DNA from: a virus
DNA: 64,000 nucleotides
Direction: 5' to 3' (one strand)
IMG/VR virus record: IMGVR_UViG_3300036715_002535
Coordinates: 47,837 to 111,836 of that record
Shown here: positions 63,455-64,000 of the stretch, piece after piece
How positions within the stretch are numbered: position 1 is the first letter of the stretch
Layout: each line of letters starts with the position of its first letter
Notes under the pieces: generated by a model
What the model saw: only the letters and a program-made list of their open reading frames with translations
Told to the model about the DNA's origin: nothing
Databases searched by the model: none
Made by a program: the position numbers and the translations under genes

Positions 63455-63651
63455 GATAGTAGTTTCCTTAGATCGTCTTCGTTGAGTCTATGAAGCTCTG
63501 CACCAAGTTCGGTCAAAAGTACCTGTAGGATCCGTTCCCTCTCTGCTTTGGGTGCGCAGACCCAGCATAAACATTCCCCGGAAATGTTAACATTTCCCAT
63601 GGACTCCTGCGTCCACTTCCTGAAGCAAACAGGGCACTTCAGGCTGATCAT
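63451..63651 (-). CDS. Small zinc-ribbon protein (66 aa)
   Basis: ISLKCPVCFRKW and CLCWVCAPK. ATG 63651 overlaps the upstream stop. Confidence 0.66.
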   Translation of the reverse strand: MISLKCPVCFRKWTQESMGNVNISGECLCWVCAPKAERERILQVLLTELGAELHRLNEDDLRKLLS

Positions 63652-64000
63652 GTCAGGCTCACCCTGGACTGCCAGAAGTCTACCAGCGTCCAAGTGGGAG
63701 GGGCACCAACTTCTCTCAGCCTATGCTCTTCGGTTGTAGCGTCCACAAGGTCTTCGATCATCAAACCCTGTGGCATAGAATGGGTGAAGATATCGTAGTG
63801 CCCTTCGTACTTGTGGGCGATGTAGGTAATGGTCACAGGACCCATGAACCGACCAGTGTATTCTTCGCGAAGGTGGTCATACTCTCTGAAAGTGACCAGA
63901 TCCCCTTCACTGAAGGTTCGATCGTGGGTATCTCTCCACTCCCAGGGTTTGATACCCTTGAGTTTCGCTTCGAAGTAGACCGGCCAGATCTTAAGTTCGT
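63648..64000 (-). CDS. DUF3850 protein (cut by window edge)
   Basis: The frame is open to the right edge. LKIWPVYFEAKLKGIKPWEW, RTFSEGDLVTFREYD and TGRFMGPVTITYIAH match DUF3850 and the protein at 22937. Start outside the window. Confidence 0.8.
   Translation of the reverse strand, partial: ELKIWPVYFEAKLKGIKPWEWRDTHDRTFSEGDLVTFREYDHLREEYTGRFMGPVTITYIAHKYEGHYDIFTHSMPQGLMIEDLVDATTEEHRLREVGAPPTWTLVDFWQSRVSLT

Overview
This window looks like one arm of a large tailed-phage (Caudoviricetes) genome. It is packed with more than 170 short, mostly overlapping genes (ATGA, TAATG and GTGA junctions). Many belong to small families I recognise from other phage genomes. I see no ribosomal genes, no tRNA, no CRISPR array and no structural or packaging genes, so this is an accessory/early and host-takeover region. 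The host cannot be read from the sequence. No stretch longer than about 200 bases is without a gene candidate.

Layout. 1-2706 (minus): edge-truncated B12-binding radical SAM protein, small genes and a class-I release factor that appears to need a +1 frameshift. 2754-18140 (plus): operons with a repeated promoter, carrying a tyrosine/dual-specificity phosphatase, SWIM and J-domain proteins, a GIY-YIG nuclease, QueC, a metallophosphoesterase, a hemerythrin, lipoproteins, a short acyl carrier protein and an AbrB-like protein. 18137-27657 (minus): a second hemerythrin, DUF5662, HD hydrolase, DUF3850 and many small genes. 27737-38184: alternating blocks with many zinc-ribbon proteins, a convergent repeat-rich junction at 33.7-34.0 kb, and two near-duplicate divergent promoters. 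38206-41531: tandem repeats, a broken gene fragment and an intein-containing type II topoisomerase A subunit. 41.6-64 kb: minus-strand operons (AAA+ ATPase, deoxyhypusine-synthase-like protein, two MazG-like proteins, nucleotidyltransferase, third hemerythrin) interrupted by plus-strand islands.

Two regulatory classes stand out. Class I promoters are sigma70-like, with a near-perfect palindrome (consensus TTGACAATTTAATTGTCAA) filling the space between -35 and -10; they precede operons on both strands. Class II sites (GTAACC, 13-16 bases, then TACAAT or TATAAT) precede many of a dozen genes whose otherwise unrelated products begin with the same short N-terminal tag (consensus M-V-K-L-R-I-K-A). 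One tagged protein looks like a mono-ADP-ribosyltransferase. My best candidate for an undescribed system is this tagged set: virion-packaged or specially targeted effectors under their own promoter class.

Caution for users: at least ten small genes appear broken by a single missing or extra base, often in a short C, G, A or T run, and three by one in-frame stop. Most are probably sequence errors; they are described with repaired readings where the repair is clear. Family assignments rest on motif recognition by eye, with no database search.
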